Below, piece by piece: positions 9,280 to 18,766 of a stretch of 64,000 bases of DNA. The notes under the pieces are model-generated. The model worked only from the letters and a program-made list of their open reading frames with translations. It searched no databases and was not told where the DNA came from. Numbering within the stretch: position 1 is the stretch's first letter; the number at the start of each line of letters is the position of its first letter. The position numbers and the translations under genes were made by a program. The stretch spans positions 1,984,001-2,048,000 of the forward strand of contig JADANN010000461.1 of NCBI GenBank assembly GCA_018806985.1, in the 5' to 3' direction. The DNA comes from Angiostrongylus vasorum. Taxonomy: Eukaryota; Nematoda; Chromadorea; Rhabditida; Metastrongylidae.

Positions 9280-9871
9280 GTTTAGAAGGAGAGCGACGCG
9301 CCCAAGCGAAACACTTGGCCAAAAGAAAGTCCCGTTTATGCTGCCCTTTATTAGCGATGAAGTAAGCGTAGCGATTAAACGATGCTTAAGAAGGGCAGGT
9401 CTAGAGGAATCGGTAGCGATAGTTGAAATACCACCGGCTACTCTACGTCGTCAGTTAGTTCGTGACCGCCTGTATGACCGTCTATGCGAAACAACAAATT
9501 GCGTAATCTGCCCTTATGGCAGGGACGGTGATTGCATGAGCTCAGGTACGATATACCTGATCTCTTGTAATAATTGCGGAGATGAATATATTGGCGAAAC
9601 GGGCAGGCCTTTGTGTATCCGTATAAAAGAACACCTAGATGGCAAACGAAAACTAAGACAAAGTACCCCACTAGGCACGCATAGGATACAAAAGCACAGC
9701 GGGGACGATTTTGAAGTAAAAGTCAATATCCTTGCGCAGGAGACTAGAACACCAGCGCGAAAACTTCTTGAGGCTTTTTGGATAAATGCCAAAAACCCTA
9801 CAATGAATAGCAGGGATGAATGCCCAGAGGTCATACGCGACCTGACCCCGTATGTTCGCATCAATTTCTGA
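9224..9871 (+). CDS. Penelope-like GIY-YIG endonuclease domain
   Basis: An open 215-codon frame, in fact the C-terminal part of the PLE polyprotein displaced by a frameshift and starting at a TTG codon in this frame. It carries a cysteine cluster (CVIC at 93-96, C104, C115, C118), the GIY-type strand GTIYLISC at 108-115, the YIG strand EYIGET at 121-126, the catalytic-type Arg in CIRIKEH (131-137) and Glu183 in LLEAFW. These are the elements of a GIY-YIG nuclease with the zinc-knuckle insertion usual in PLEs. It would nick the target DNA. The same coding sequence lies inverted at 7,809-7,069. The frame ends at TAG/TGA near 9,871, and the 3' terminal repeat follows. Confidence 0.9.
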   Translation: MARQIAISNGYEIVTPRDKFRRRATRPSETLGQKKVPFMLPFISDEVSVAIKRCLRRAGLEESVAIVEIPPATLRRQLVRDRLYDRLCETTNCVICPYGRDGDCMSSGTIYLISCNNCGDEYIGETGRPLCIRIKEHLDGKRKLRQSTPLGTHRIQKHSGDDFEVKVNILAQETRTPARKLLEAFWINAKNPTMNSRDECPEVIRDLTPYVRINF

Positions 9872-10068
9872 TGTGGGATGGTGCAGTCATCAACCTTATG
9901 CGACCATAATCAGCTGTTCTAATCTTCCTCATGGGAAGGCACGTAAAAAAGCGGTGAGTTTTTTTCGAGAAGCTGTTGACCATGTAATTACCATAGAGTT
10001 TTTCGTCTTTTTTGTAAGTGTCATTGAAGCGTTTGGCCTAGTAAATTGTATGTCAGTATACCCTTCCA

Positions 10069-10104
10069 GGCTCTGAAGAAGGCGATACTGCCGAAACGTC
10101 AGCT
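10069..10104 (+). ncRNA. Hammerhead-ribozyme-like core, PLE1 right arm
   Basis: Mirror image of the motif at 7,041-7,076, here on the plus strand: GGCT (10,069-10,072), CTGAAGA (10,073-10,079), A, GGC/GCC stem II, GAAA (10,093-10,096), CGTC (10,097-10,100), AGCT (10,101-10,104). The predicted cut follows C10,100. All core bases are present; the extra A10,080 is the only deviation. Confidence 0.65.
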
Positions 10105-10191
10105 ACTGTTGTATTGTATTGTGTTTTTCTATGGAAGTAAATGTATGCTGTTTAACAACCTCGCGATTGCTGAACAAGAAAACGACGCATT

Positions 10192-10203
10192 GAAATTACG
10201 TGG
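10192..10203. repeat. Target-site duplication of PLE1, right copy
   Basis: GAAATTACGTGG, identical to 6,897-6,908. Confidence 0.85.
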
Positions 10204-11429
10204 GTTTATCATATTCGTGGCCAATTATGGTAACTCGTTGTTCCAGAAAAAGTTGGTCCTCTAATTCTGAGCTTAAAAAGCCTCTCAATAAAAAACGATT
10301 TTGAAGAAATAGCTCGTACAAGGACTATGTCAAAGAGTTTGGTTTGCTCTTTGTTTTTGCAGGCATAGCACCACCGCGTTTGCGTAATTTCTTCCTCTTT
10401 GAAAAAGAAGGAAGGAGTAGTGTTGATTGAAACTGCAGAATTTCTGAAGTTCTACAATCGGGATTACTTCTAGTACGAAACTAAGATGACCACCTAACGA
10501 CGTCCAAATATAACAACTCCACAGTTCCTGTGTTCCATGGTTCAGCAATTTCTCTTGTTTGTAAAGAACAACACAACCCGAAAGCTTGAAAAGAATTAGA
10601 TCCGAACATTTGACGCAACAGATGTCCTTAAAAAAGTGTGGCTGTGGGTAAAAAAAGCAGAAGCAAGAGGAAAAACGTGTTCGAGTAAGGATTGGCTGGT
10701 TTTCTTAATGAACGAATTAAATGCTGGCCGAGTCGGCTCACCCTGAAATCTATGATAGCCGCACTAGCGCATTCATAGATAATTATCTCAAGAAGGTGCG
10801 ATAGGTTGCCGATTAAACGAAGCTAGATGGTCCGAGACAAAGTGGTTCCGATTCCCTCTATCGAGGGGGATCTAGTGCTTAGAGAGCGCTGCACAGTAGC
10901 AGAAACGCTGTTCGCATTGGACGATCTCACTACCATTCTGATATCCGCGCAGTACTTCTAAAATTGGTTCTTATTTATTGTATTAATAAACATACTTTAG
11001 GAGAAGGAAGCAAAATTCTAAAGAGGTGATATGAGATGACAAGCGTAAAGGCCACAATGAGCCCACTTATGTGCACCAAAACTCGGCATTCCCTTCGAAA
11101 CGATCTGCAAAGAAACATTCATTTTCACATGATTGTTTGCTTCTCAGTGGTCTATCGATTTGCAAAAATGCGTTAGAAAAGTGGGTTTAGGATATATCAC
11201 TAAGTGATATTAACAGGTGAGGACATTTAGTCGAGAAGTTGTTATAGGAAAACAACAATCAATCATTCGAGAAAAGTGATCTCTTAGCAACAATTAACTC
11301 AAAGCTGAAGTATATGGAAAAAGAGTATAAGCGTCAACGGAGCTCCATAAACGGAACTATTTGTCATCACCATCTCTCCTTGAGATATAGTCGATGGCTA
11401 ATCTTTGCATAAGCGTTGTTGAATTTTGC
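10204..11429. other. No recognisable gene or repeat
   Basis: AT-rich DNA with short open frames only. No domain, RNA gene or window repeat could be identified. Confidence 0.5.
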
Positions 11430-12690
11430 GAGCACTCATTTCAACCGGCTAATAGCTGATTTTATAAGGACCTTGTTATCAGTGAAGCGAAAATAGCCTA
11501 GTAGATGACCACAGACTCTCAGTCCCACGATGTCGGATTTCATTTTTCGAACTATATTTTCAAGGGTGCCTGTAGACAATTTTGGCAAAGGTGTAGCGCG
11601 CTGTCCGAACGATCTCACTACGTCGTCGTTAGTTTTGTCATAGTGACATTAAGTGTAGCGTTCTTATATGGGTTATTTAAGATCTCTATATGCTAACTAG
11701 AAATGCCCAGACCGTGCAGAGCTTCTGCGATTGCTTCTAAGCAGAAAGCTTTCTTGAAGTCAATTAAGGTATGAAAGAGTGGCCTTTTGACTTATGCGAT
11801 ACTTCAACAAGCCTGGTGATCGCATAGATCTGGTCTATAGCACTTAACCCCTGTTGGAAAGCCTGTTTACTCAAATGGCTTTCCGCTGTCCTTTGTTCAG
11901 TGTTCTTTCAGTCCTATTGTGGATGAATCGAATGGAAAGTTTATAGAAAGCAGATAGATGGGATGCAGACTGGGCGATTATTACCGCTGGGGCCGAGGCC
12001 TCCCGTTTTGTGCCAAGACGTGATCTTGCTAGTCTTCCAGTGATGAAAACTTTGTATTAAAGCACCGTGCGATGGGCTAGTTAAAGTGTTGATAAAGATG
12101 GCGCAACGCTATCCAGATGGTTGAAACCTACCCTGTCCGAACCGGGTGTTGTTCGATTCTTCACCGACGAAATAGCACGTCGGATTTCAGATGGGAGAAT
12201 CGCTGGGACGTCATATTAGTCTTCCTTAATTCCATGTGTAGACAGAAGGACTTGATTGTTGGCGAGATCAGAGTAATTCATCCATTGCTTCCATGTAAGT
12301 ATCTGTTACGTCCTGGTGTCGAACTCTCATCGTGTTAATCTTCTATTTAGTGAAGTCTTAGCCGTCGAAGGAATGCTCTTGCTGACCACTGCAGCGACAA
12401 GGATTACTACTTTATCCTTATGTTGTTTTAACCTTGCGATCTTCTTTCGCAGTTTTCCCTACAGGGCCTTGTAAGTTCAGACGTAAAATGACGGTTACCT
12501 TGAAATAGTGCTATCCTCTGCTCTTGCATTAGCTCAGCACGACTGTTTGCTTTGTAAAATGGGTTTATAGTCTGTATAACCCTCAGTTTATAGTGATTTT
12601 GTGGTTTCGCATCTTGAATTTTTGTAGGTTTTTTTTCTCTTCTATGAAAAAAAGAATCTTACACCAAGGAGGTGATAGTCCGATACCGTG
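11430..12690 (-). mobile_element. Decayed RTE-type LINE, copy F
   Basis: Read on the minus strand, the block contains, in order, a remnant of the linker before the RT (YTVSDYHLL-like, near 12,690-12,650), N-terminal RT pieces (12,530-12,360 and 12,230-11,720) and an RT palm piece (11,620-11,436) equivalent to PKLFTATLEN...FADDIVLI. The FADD motif has decayed to a GYFRFTDNK-like sequence. No frame is long, and the copy is older than copies A to E. Both ends are unclear. Confidence 0.65.
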
Positions 12691-12851
12691 TAAAATATTA
12701 GAGCAAAAACGACATTGCTTACGTGGAACTTTTTATTTATTACGTAGCAATTTTTTTCGTCATACTACTCTCGATGAGGAGACTCCCACCTTTAAAGCTG
12801 AGAATGGAGCGTCTGAAGTTATAGTTACTACGGACGGTCCTCCAGAAGGGG

Positions 12852-13075
12852 ACGTGTAGCGCAGTGGTCGGAGGCTCCCTGCAGTACACATAGGATCGAT
12901 CCACGCGGCAAAGGTTCACCAAGCATTCCATTCTTCCCAGGTTGTCAAATTGGCAGGTAACCACGAGTCATTGCAAAGGAGAGATATGCATTCAATCACC
13001 TCAAACGATCGTTAGTGAAGTCGAATGGATGGCGCGCCCTCAGGAATTAATCAAAGTTAAGAGCTTTATTCTCTT
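12852..13075 (+). mobile_element. tRNA-headed SINE-like repeat (family S2), copy c
   Basis: Begins with GTAGCGCAGTGGTCGGAGG, an A-box-like sequence, and has GGATCGATCC about 36 bases later as a B-box-like sequence. The family body follows, and the 3' end reads GAGCTTTATTCTC. This is the clearest head of the family. Confidence 0.75.
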
Positions 13076-13214
13076 TTATTAGTATGTTCTTCAAAGCTTT
13101 GTTTGGTTGATTTTTTTGTGTCATATTCCATAACGATGATTTTGAAGGTACAGTTTCTCGATGGAATTTCTCCAGATTTATACAGAACATTTCAACCTCT
13201 TATTCTTTGAGATC

Positions 13215-13595
13215 TTCCCAACGCTTTACCGCTTTATTGTTGCTGGGAGGTATTCCTGGGTGTCGAGCTGCGATATAAAGCGTACAGATTCATCCCACCA
13301 GCAGGATCACCGAAGCTGAGAAAGCACCCGGAGTTTTTATCAGGAAACCCGGCTAAGAGTGAACTTATATTAACATCCACTACCGTCTGGTATAAAACTA
13401 GTCGAAGGGTGGGAAATCTCCCTCTGATCCACAATGGAGACGACTGCCTGTGGTCATGACGATCGTGCAGACTTTGGCTCCGCTGATCTCGAGACTTCAG
13501 GGAGCAATGGATAAACCAGCAAATTCCGAAAAAGTGGAAGTTACGCAGGAATCCGCATAACGTGTAAAGGCGGGCCATCCAAGTATCCAAATAAG
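13215..13595 (+). repeat. Dispersed repeat R3, copy a
   Basis: Matches copies at 26,760-27,135 (minus), 39,985-40,375, 46,575-46,985 (minus) and 58,380-58,550. It starts near 'cgctttaccgc', and its 3' end reads GGGCCATCCAAGTATCC. That end resembles the 3' end of the second RTE lineage at 41,325. The following 275 bases hold a GATA-like microsatellite (13,620-13,650) and no recognised gene. Confidence 0.7.
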
Positions 13596-13962
13596 TTCTT
13601 TGGAACAAATTCTTTGGAATATTTAGATAGATACATAGATAGAGAGATAAACAATGAATCAACTCCAATTGACAGAAGGGCAGATGGATTGGTATGCCGG
13701 GCGTCCGCGAAGGCGTGCACTGAGTTGAAGAGTAGAGAAGAAAAGGTTGGAAAGGTGAAAGCGGTAATTATTTACCACAGTTCGCTTTATTACGACTGGT
13801 ATGATGAAGGTTGGTATTTCTGTCCAGAAAAGAGCGTTTTATCCACATTACCTTATTAAAAGATACTTCTAGAATCTATGTAGATGTTTTTACGAATCGT
13901 CCTTGTTCACTTGACGCGAGCTTGGCATAATGTTCTTCTTGCTGTTGTCGTCGTTGTTCCGT

Positions 13963-13998
13963 TGCCGACGTTTCGTCGACTTCACCTTTCTCAGAGCC
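13963..13998 (-). ncRNA. Degenerate hammerhead-like core, PLE3 left terminal repeat
   Basis: Minus strand: GGCT, CTGAGAA, AGG-TGAAGT-CGAC, GAAACGTC, GGCA. The CUGANGA box has lost its G (GAGAA for GANGA) and stem I pairs poorly, so it is probably inactive. Confidence 0.45.
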
Positions 13999-14252
13999 TG
14001 GACCAATCACACGTAACAGGAGCCCTACAATTCGGTGAGCTACATAGTATAGTATTAATCCAGGATGTATATAATCGCCAGTTTTCAAAATCTACCCATC
14101 GTGTTGTTGTAACATCCGTATGTCATCCGCGAGGGATGTTGAGTGAGACCAACCCCATGGGGATTTGTATCAAAAAAGCATTCTGAGATAAGGTGCCAAG
14201 TCACGTGTGATAGTGAGGCATTCGTCTTTCCGTTTCGTCTTTGGACTTTTTA

Positions 14253-14267
14253 AAATTTATCCAAAAC
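14253..14267. repeat. Target-site duplication of PLE2, left copy
   Basis: AAATTTATCCAAAAC. The counterpart at 15,750-15,763 reads AAATTATCCAAAAC, shorter by one T. Removing 14,268-15,763 restores continuous PLE3 nuclease sequence. Confidence 0.75.
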
Positions 14268-14331
14268 AAATAGTTCTCGATATTCTTGTTGAGCAAACAC
14301 GAAGATGTTACTTTATTCTTTATTCCGTTAA

Positions 14332-14368
14332 AGCTGACGTTTCGGCGGATTTCGCTTTCTTCAGAGCT
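14332..14368 (-). ncRNA. Hammerhead-like core, PLE2 left terminal repeat
   Basis: Minus strand: AGCT, CTGAAGA, AA-GCG-AAATC-CGC-C, GAAACGTC, AGCT. Stem I is a perfect AGCT/AGCT and the GAAA and GTC boxes are intact. Stem II is weakened by a G-to-A change. Confidence 0.55.
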
Positions 14369-14599
14369 TGGAAGGGTATATTGATAAGCAATTTACCAAA
14401 TCAAACGCTCCGATAACACATACAGAAAGAAGAAAATCTAAATCGCAACCACACGATCAACAGCTTCTCGAAAAACCTACCGTTTATTACGTGCCTTCCA
14501 CTTAGGAAGAACAGCTGATCAGAGTCGCATATGGTCGATAAATGCACCACCCCACATCAAAAGTCAATGCGAAGTGCGAAGGTACCGGGCCAGATCACG

Positions 14600-15510
14600 T
14601 GTGATCTCAGAGCATTCCTCCCTACTGTTCATTCTAGGGTTCCTGGTATTTATCCAAAAACCCCTCTAGAAGTCTGCGCGTTGGTGTTTTGGCACCCTGT
14701 GCGAGGATAGCGACTTTAATATCCAAATCGTCTCAGCTATGATTTTGTATCCTATGCGTGCCTAGTGGCGTGCCTTGCTTTGATTTTCGTTTGCCATCTA
14801 GGTGTTCTTTTACGCGGATACTTAAAGGTCTTCCCGTTTCGCCAATATATTCGTCTCCGCAAGTACTACAAGAGATCAGGTATGTCGTACCTGAACTCAT
14901 GCAGTCGCCGTCCTTGCCATAAGGGCAAATTACGCAGCTTTGTGTTTCGCATAGACGGTCATATAGTCGGTTACGAACTAATTGACGACGAAGAGAATGG
15001 GTGGTATTTCAACTATCGCTACCTAATCCTCTACACCTGCCCTTCTTAAGCATCGTTTTATAGCTACACTTACTTCATCGCTAATGAAGGGACAACATAA
15101 ACGGGGCTTTGTCTTGGCCACGTTTTTCCCTTTTGGGGGCGTCGCTCTCCTTCTAGACTTATCTCGTGGGGGTCACTATTTCACAGCCACTGGATATGGC
15201 TCTTTGCCGAGCCAAGTTGCTCGATTCCTCTTTTAGTTCTTTCTTCGTGCACACGGAGGCGGCTGTTCGAAACATGTTTCTTACAAGCGTCCTCTTTGTG
15301 TGTGAAGGGTGGGAGGAGAGGAAATGAACGATGATGTTCTTGTTACTTGGTTTTCGGTACCATTTTGTCATGTAACCGTTATCCGATAAGTTGATCTGAA
15401 CTTTAAGAAATGGGATCCAATTTTCTTTTGGTTTCTCACGGGTAAAGTTGGTGTAATCAGACTGCTCATCCAACAATTCAAAGCATTTGTCCATCTCCTC
15501 CTGAGTAGAA
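14600..15510 (-). pseudogene. PLE2 RT C-terminus and GIY-YIG remnant
   Basis: From 15,510 down, one frame gives the thumb region (EEMDKCFELL, FLKVQINLS, WYRKPSNKNI) and continues in frame into LARQRAISSG, the join that is frameshifted in PLE1. Further down, the nuclease is recognisable from its CVICPYGKDGDC-like and EYIGETGRPL-like residues only after several frame changes. RT motifs A to C are missing. Confidence 0.75.
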
Positions 15511-15614
15511 TCTTCTCTATCTTGACGACCCAGGAAGAATCTTGACGACCCAGGAAAAATGGAAAGCTTGGTGAGCGTTTGACTTAGTAGATTGCCTATC
15601 AATATACTCTTCCA

Positions 15615-15651
15615 GGCTCTGAATAAGGCGAAATCCGCCGAAACGTTAGCT
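15615..15651 (+). ncRNA. Hammerhead-like core, PLE2 right terminal repeat
   Basis: GGCT, CTGAATA, A, GGC-GAAATCC-GCC, GAAA, CGTT, AGCT. The CUGANGA box reads CTGAATA (G8 lost) and the cleavage triplet is GTT instead of GTC, so activity is doubtful. Confidence 0.5.
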
Positions 15652-15749
15652 TTAACGGAATAAAGAATAAAGTAACACCTCGTGTTTGCTCAACAAGAAT
15701 ATCGAGAGCTATTTGATCAATGTCGAGGTTAATAGGAAGTCGGTCGTGG

Positions 15750-15763
15750 AAATTATCCAAAAC
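15750..15763. repeat. Target-site duplication of PLE2, right copy
   Basis: AAATTATCCAAAAC; see 14,253-14,267. Confidence 0.75.
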
Positions 15764-16096
15764 ACTTCAAGAGTATTGCGCATAGATATTTTAGATTCTT
15801 CCGCTTGTATCCGCACATTTACTTCAAGATCATCACCACTGTGCCTTTACGCCCTATATGTACCCAGAGGAGTAGTTTGTCGAACTTTAGCTTTTCGCTC
15901 CAGGTGTTCTTTTATGCGGACACAAAGTGCTGTACCGTTTTCCCTTATGTATTCCTCACCACGCCTTACATGAGATCAAGCATACTGTACCTGAACTCAT
16001 GTAAATCCCCTCTCTTCCGATAGGACAGATCACACAGTTTTCCGAGCTGCGTAAGCGTTCGCACAGGCGGTTGCAGACTAGTTGACGGCGTAGGAT

Positions 16097-16741
16097 ATGG
16101 GGAGATCAATAAACGTCACTTTCGTGGACACTTTTTCTAAGGCACCTGTCATAATTTCGGAGCCGACGGATAGAATAACATTGTTGCTAAGCCTCATCCT
16201 GACCCAGTTACTGAAATTCGTACCGTCCCATTTGCCCAATATCAAAATATTCCTGGGTGATGTATGGTGCGCGCAACCAAACAGCGTGTAAATGATGGAA
16301 TTATTCGATTCTGCCTCACTTTCTTGTCGAATGACTCGGCAATGCAAGCCATTCTTGACCTACTTGAAGAACATGAAAGAAAATATTCATGACTTCTCGA
16401 TCCATCAACTCTCATGAAGCAGTGTCTTAGTCGTTCAATCTTTGCGTGGTCGGGAAGATATTTTGCACATATTAGAGAGCTCGCCATGGCAAAGCGATTA
16501 GTACCGAGCCTTACCATTACTTCTATGTATAATGTGGTAGCTACAGTTCTCGATCGCCGTACATGGCGCACCCTACATCACCTAGGAATATTTTGATATT
16601 GGGCAAATGGGACGGTACGAATTTCAGTAACTGGGTCAGGATGAGGCTTAACAACAATGTTATTCTATCCGTCGGCTCCGAAATTATGACAGGTACCTTA
16701 GAAGAAGTGTTCACGAAAGTGACGTTTATTGATCTCCCCAT
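16097..16741. pseudogene. PLE3 inverted RT core
   Basis: The plus strand from 16,097 encodes a PLE RT fragment with the PTDRITLLLS and KIFLGD residues. The minus strand from 16,741 encodes almost the same ~60 residues. Between them (16,290-16,557) lies a decayed RT middle on the plus strand with motif-B-like ELAMAKRLVPSL; its glycine and glutamine are lost. No motif C was found. The strand switches at 16,097, ~16,558 and 16,742 mark the internal inversion joints. Confidence 0.7.
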
Positions 16742-17170
16742 ATCCTATGCCGTCAACTAGTCCGCCACAGCCTCTATGATCGGTCTTGCAGATGGGAAAA
16801 CTGTGCGATCTGTCCTAACGGGAGAGATGGTGATGGTATGAGTTCAGGTGCAATATACTTGGTCTCATGTAAAATACGTGGTGAGGAATACATAGGGGAA
16901 AACGGTAGACCACTCTGTGTCCGCATAAAAGAACATCTAGATAGAAAAGCTAAAGTCCGACAAAATACGCGCCTAATACATATAGGGCGCAAAAGCACAA
17001 CGGTGATATTTTGAAGCGATTGTCCGAGTCCTAGCTAAGGAATATAAAACGTCAGTGTGCAAGACTCTTGATGCGTTTTGGATAGATTTTAAAAGTCCGA
17101 AAATGAACCGGAAAGACAAATGCCTCACTATCACACGTGATATGACACCTTACCTCAGAATGACTTTTTT
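16742..17170 (+). pseudogene. PLE3 GIY-YIG remnant, right half
   Basis: Broken frames give NCAICPNGRDGDG, then a GAIYLVSC-like strand, EYIGENGRPLCVRIKEH, and a C-terminal CKTLDAFWIDFKS around the catalytic-type acidic position, where Glu is replaced by Asp (LDAFW for LEAFW). The mirror copy is at 16,096-15,764 plus 14,267-14,200 on the minus strand. Confidence 0.75.
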
Positions 17171-17351
17171 GAAACAAATTTTCACGGGTTACTCTCACTT
17201 GTCACCCCTAATGGGCCACACACGGGTGTTACAATAGCACAATAGGTAGATTTCGAAAACTGGCGATTATGCACATCCTCGATTAACAATTAATAATTAA
17301 TACTGAATGGTTCACCGAATTGTAGAGCAACTGCTACATATGATACGTCGA

Positions 17352-17387
17352 GGCTCTGACGAAGGAGAAGTCGACGAAACTTTGGCC
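17352..17387 (+). ncRNA. Degenerate hammerhead-like core, PLE3 right terminal repeat
   Basis: GGCT, CTGACGA, AGGAGAAGTCGAC, GAAAC, TTT, GGCC. The CUGANGA and GAAA boxes are intact and stem I is good, but the UH triplet is TTT and stem II is mispaired. Confidence 0.45.
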
Positions 17388-17461
17388 ACTGAACAATAAC
17401 GACAACAACAATAAGAAGATCTACACTAGCCTCGCGTCAGCTGAGCAAGGGCACCTCGTAA

Positions 17462-17465
17462 GAAC

Positions 17466-17511
<46 letters not shown>

Positions 17512-17550
17512 GTATATATATATATATACATATGTATATATATATATACA
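17462..17550. repeat. (TA)n microsatellite with TATATACATATG units
   Basis: About 90 bases of TA repeats interrupted by ATACATATG. The array begins directly at the right end of PLE3. Confidence 0.95.
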
Positions 17551-18024
17551 TCGATTCTTATCGATAGTATTCTCTGGTTTCATAGAAAGTCGATCTTTTC
17601 AGTTATTTCTAGATTCCTCCTGGCTGGTCATTGGAAACAATGAGGTTATATTTTCTTCTTTCTGTCTTAGAATTCTTCCGCTAAAAGTCTTTTAAGGAGG
17701 CGACATAAAGTTTCACTAAAAATATAGCCATGTAGAACGAAAACATGCTCCTTTTTCGATTTGAAAACTATACAGTTTTCCCCGCGTAAGCAGAAGTGCA
17801 AGCAATATTTTCAACACTACGAACAAATGACTCACAAATCCTTGTTAAGTCGATGACGATAAAGTAAGAGGAGAATCCTCCAGTAACAGAAGCAACAAAT
17901 GATGAAACATGGACAAATAAAAGAGACCGACATGGTATTGGAGACCTAAAATCCATTAATAGGGTTGATTTAGTAAAAAGAAATCATGTTAGTGCATAAC
18001 TTCGTAAAGGATGAAAATCAAGGG
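17551..18024. other. No recognisable gene or repeat
   Basis: AT-rich spacer between the TA array and an S2 repeat. I see nothing in it beyond short random frames. Confidence 0.5.
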
Positions 18025-18260
18025 TAAATCTCTCGGCGTTGATCAATCCCTGAGAGATGCGCCATGCGTTCGACTTCATTAAGCTTCGTTGAAAGTCGTT
18101 CAATGCACACCTGGCCTAGTGACTCGCGCTGGCCTACCAATATATCAAACCAGTGCTGCTATTCTTCTGAACAACTCTAGTCCAAGTGGACCTCGGAGGG
18201 ATGGAAGCCTCGGTGAGCCACGGGTGCCTCCGACCACTCCGCCACACAGGCCTAGCATAA
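18025..18260 (-). mobile_element. tRNA-headed SINE-like repeat (family S2), copy d
   Basis: Minus-strand S2 copy. The 3' end, near CTTCATTAAGC and AAAGGATG, matches the family tail, and the head at 18,260-18,235 is partial. Confidence 0.7.
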
Positions 18261-18525
18261 ATTCATAACTTTGGCAAAATCGAAAAACTACGTATTGGCT
18301 TTTCGATCACTAATCAGAAGTATGTATATATTTGTGTATATAACACAAAATGTTAATTTACACCAGATTTTTAACGTCTTTGCGACTGCGCGTACAGAAT
18401 TCGATGGAGTCGCTTATAAAAATAGATGTCCCTCTCAACATTGAGCGGTTAATTTTCTAACGTTAACTTTTTTGCTTACTGCGTACTACAATTTTTTTCA
18501 CACCAGGATATTATGTGAGATGGAA

Positions 18526-18766
18526 CCACAATGATGCTGAGATATTTGCAAAACTCAGGACCTCAGGTGTCTGCGGTGGAGATAGAACTCGTTATTACCT
18601 TTTCGGGGGCTAACGTGTTTACCACCACAACATGTGGGTCTTTCGTTTCGCATTTCTCTATTTTTTTTCTAGTAGTTTTCTATCTGACAGTACAGTCAGC
18701 AATCACTCATCAACCGGATTGATTCGATTGCACCACAGACACCTGTGGTCTGGAGTTTTGCAGCAG
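18526..18766. mobile_element. Foldback repeat family S1, decayed copy
   Basis: A minus-strand S1 arm (18,526-18,660), the family's central spacer (near 18,690), and only a short plus-strand body piece (18,715-18,765) directly joined to RTE copy B. It is a partial version of the head-to-head arrangement seen at 34,370 and 53,855. Confidence 0.65.

Larger units (their letters stand above)
9224..10188 (+). repeat. PLE1 right arm (nuclease region plus 3' terminal repeat)
   Basis: Partner of the left arm at 6,957-7,924. The part after the coding end (9,872-10,188) is the terminal repeat shared by the short foldbacks at 33,580 and 35,279. Confidence 0.88.
6909..10191 (+). mobile_element. Penelope-like element PLE1, nearly complete, with inverted arms
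   Basis: The element is 3.28 kb, bounded by a 12-bp TSD. From left to right it has a short unique terminus (CCCAGGATCGAC..., about 6,914-6,947), an inverted arm (6,957-7,924) that is a minus-strand copy of the GIY-YIG region plus 3' end, the N-terminal PLE region (7,925-8,388), the RT (8,389-9,279), the GIY-YIG nuclease (9,224-9,871) and the 3' terminal repeat (to 10,188). PLEs are retroelements whose RT groups near telomerase and whose nuclease is of the GIY-YIG type; inverted or direct partial copies at the 5' side are known for them. Only a few point indels break the coding region, so this is a young insertion. Confidence 0.9.
14268..15749 (-). mobile_element. Penelope-like element PLE2, nested in PLE3
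   Basis: A 1.5-kb PLE in minus orientation. It has a terminal repeat with hammerhead-like core (14,268-14,400), a GIY-YIG remnant (about 15,100-14,600) and the C-terminal RT thumb (about 15,500-15,180). The RT breaks off before motif C, and a plus-strand copy of the terminal repeat (15,590-15,749) follows. The right edge is the reverse complement of the conserved PLE terminus with TTAACCTCG. A 14-15-bp TSD bounds it. A 19-bp tandem duplication (GACGACCCAGGA repeated) sits at 15,520-15,560, near the RT truncation point. Confidence 0.8.
13870..17465. mobile_element. Penelope-like composite PLE3: large foldback containing nested PLE2
   Basis: Left part: minus-strand 3' terminal repeat (13,870-14,200) and GIY-YIG remnant (14,200-14,267, resumed at 15,764-16,096). 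Centre: plus-strand RT N-terminus (16,097-16,290), RT middle (16,290-16,557), then the RT N-terminus again on the minus strand (16,741-16,558). Right part: plus-strand GIY-YIG (16,742-17,170) and terminal repeat (to 17,465). Outside the central ~270 bases and the nested insertion, the two halves are inverted copies of each other. Coding frames are broken throughout. A TA array abuts the right end. Confidence 0.8.

Noticed and set aside
8389..9871. RT with YVDD taken as a retrovirus or hepadnavirus relic
   Set aside because: The YVDD motif is shared by several RT classes. The adjoining GIY-YIG nuclease, the WYRKPSNKN thumb and the absence of gag, protease or RNase H point to a Penelope-like element.
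6957..10188. The inverted arms as terminal inverted repeats of a DNA transposon
   Set aside because: The arms contain nuclease coding sequence and end asymmetrically, the TSD is 12 bp, and the enzyme encoded is an RT plus GIY-YIG nuclease, not a transposase.
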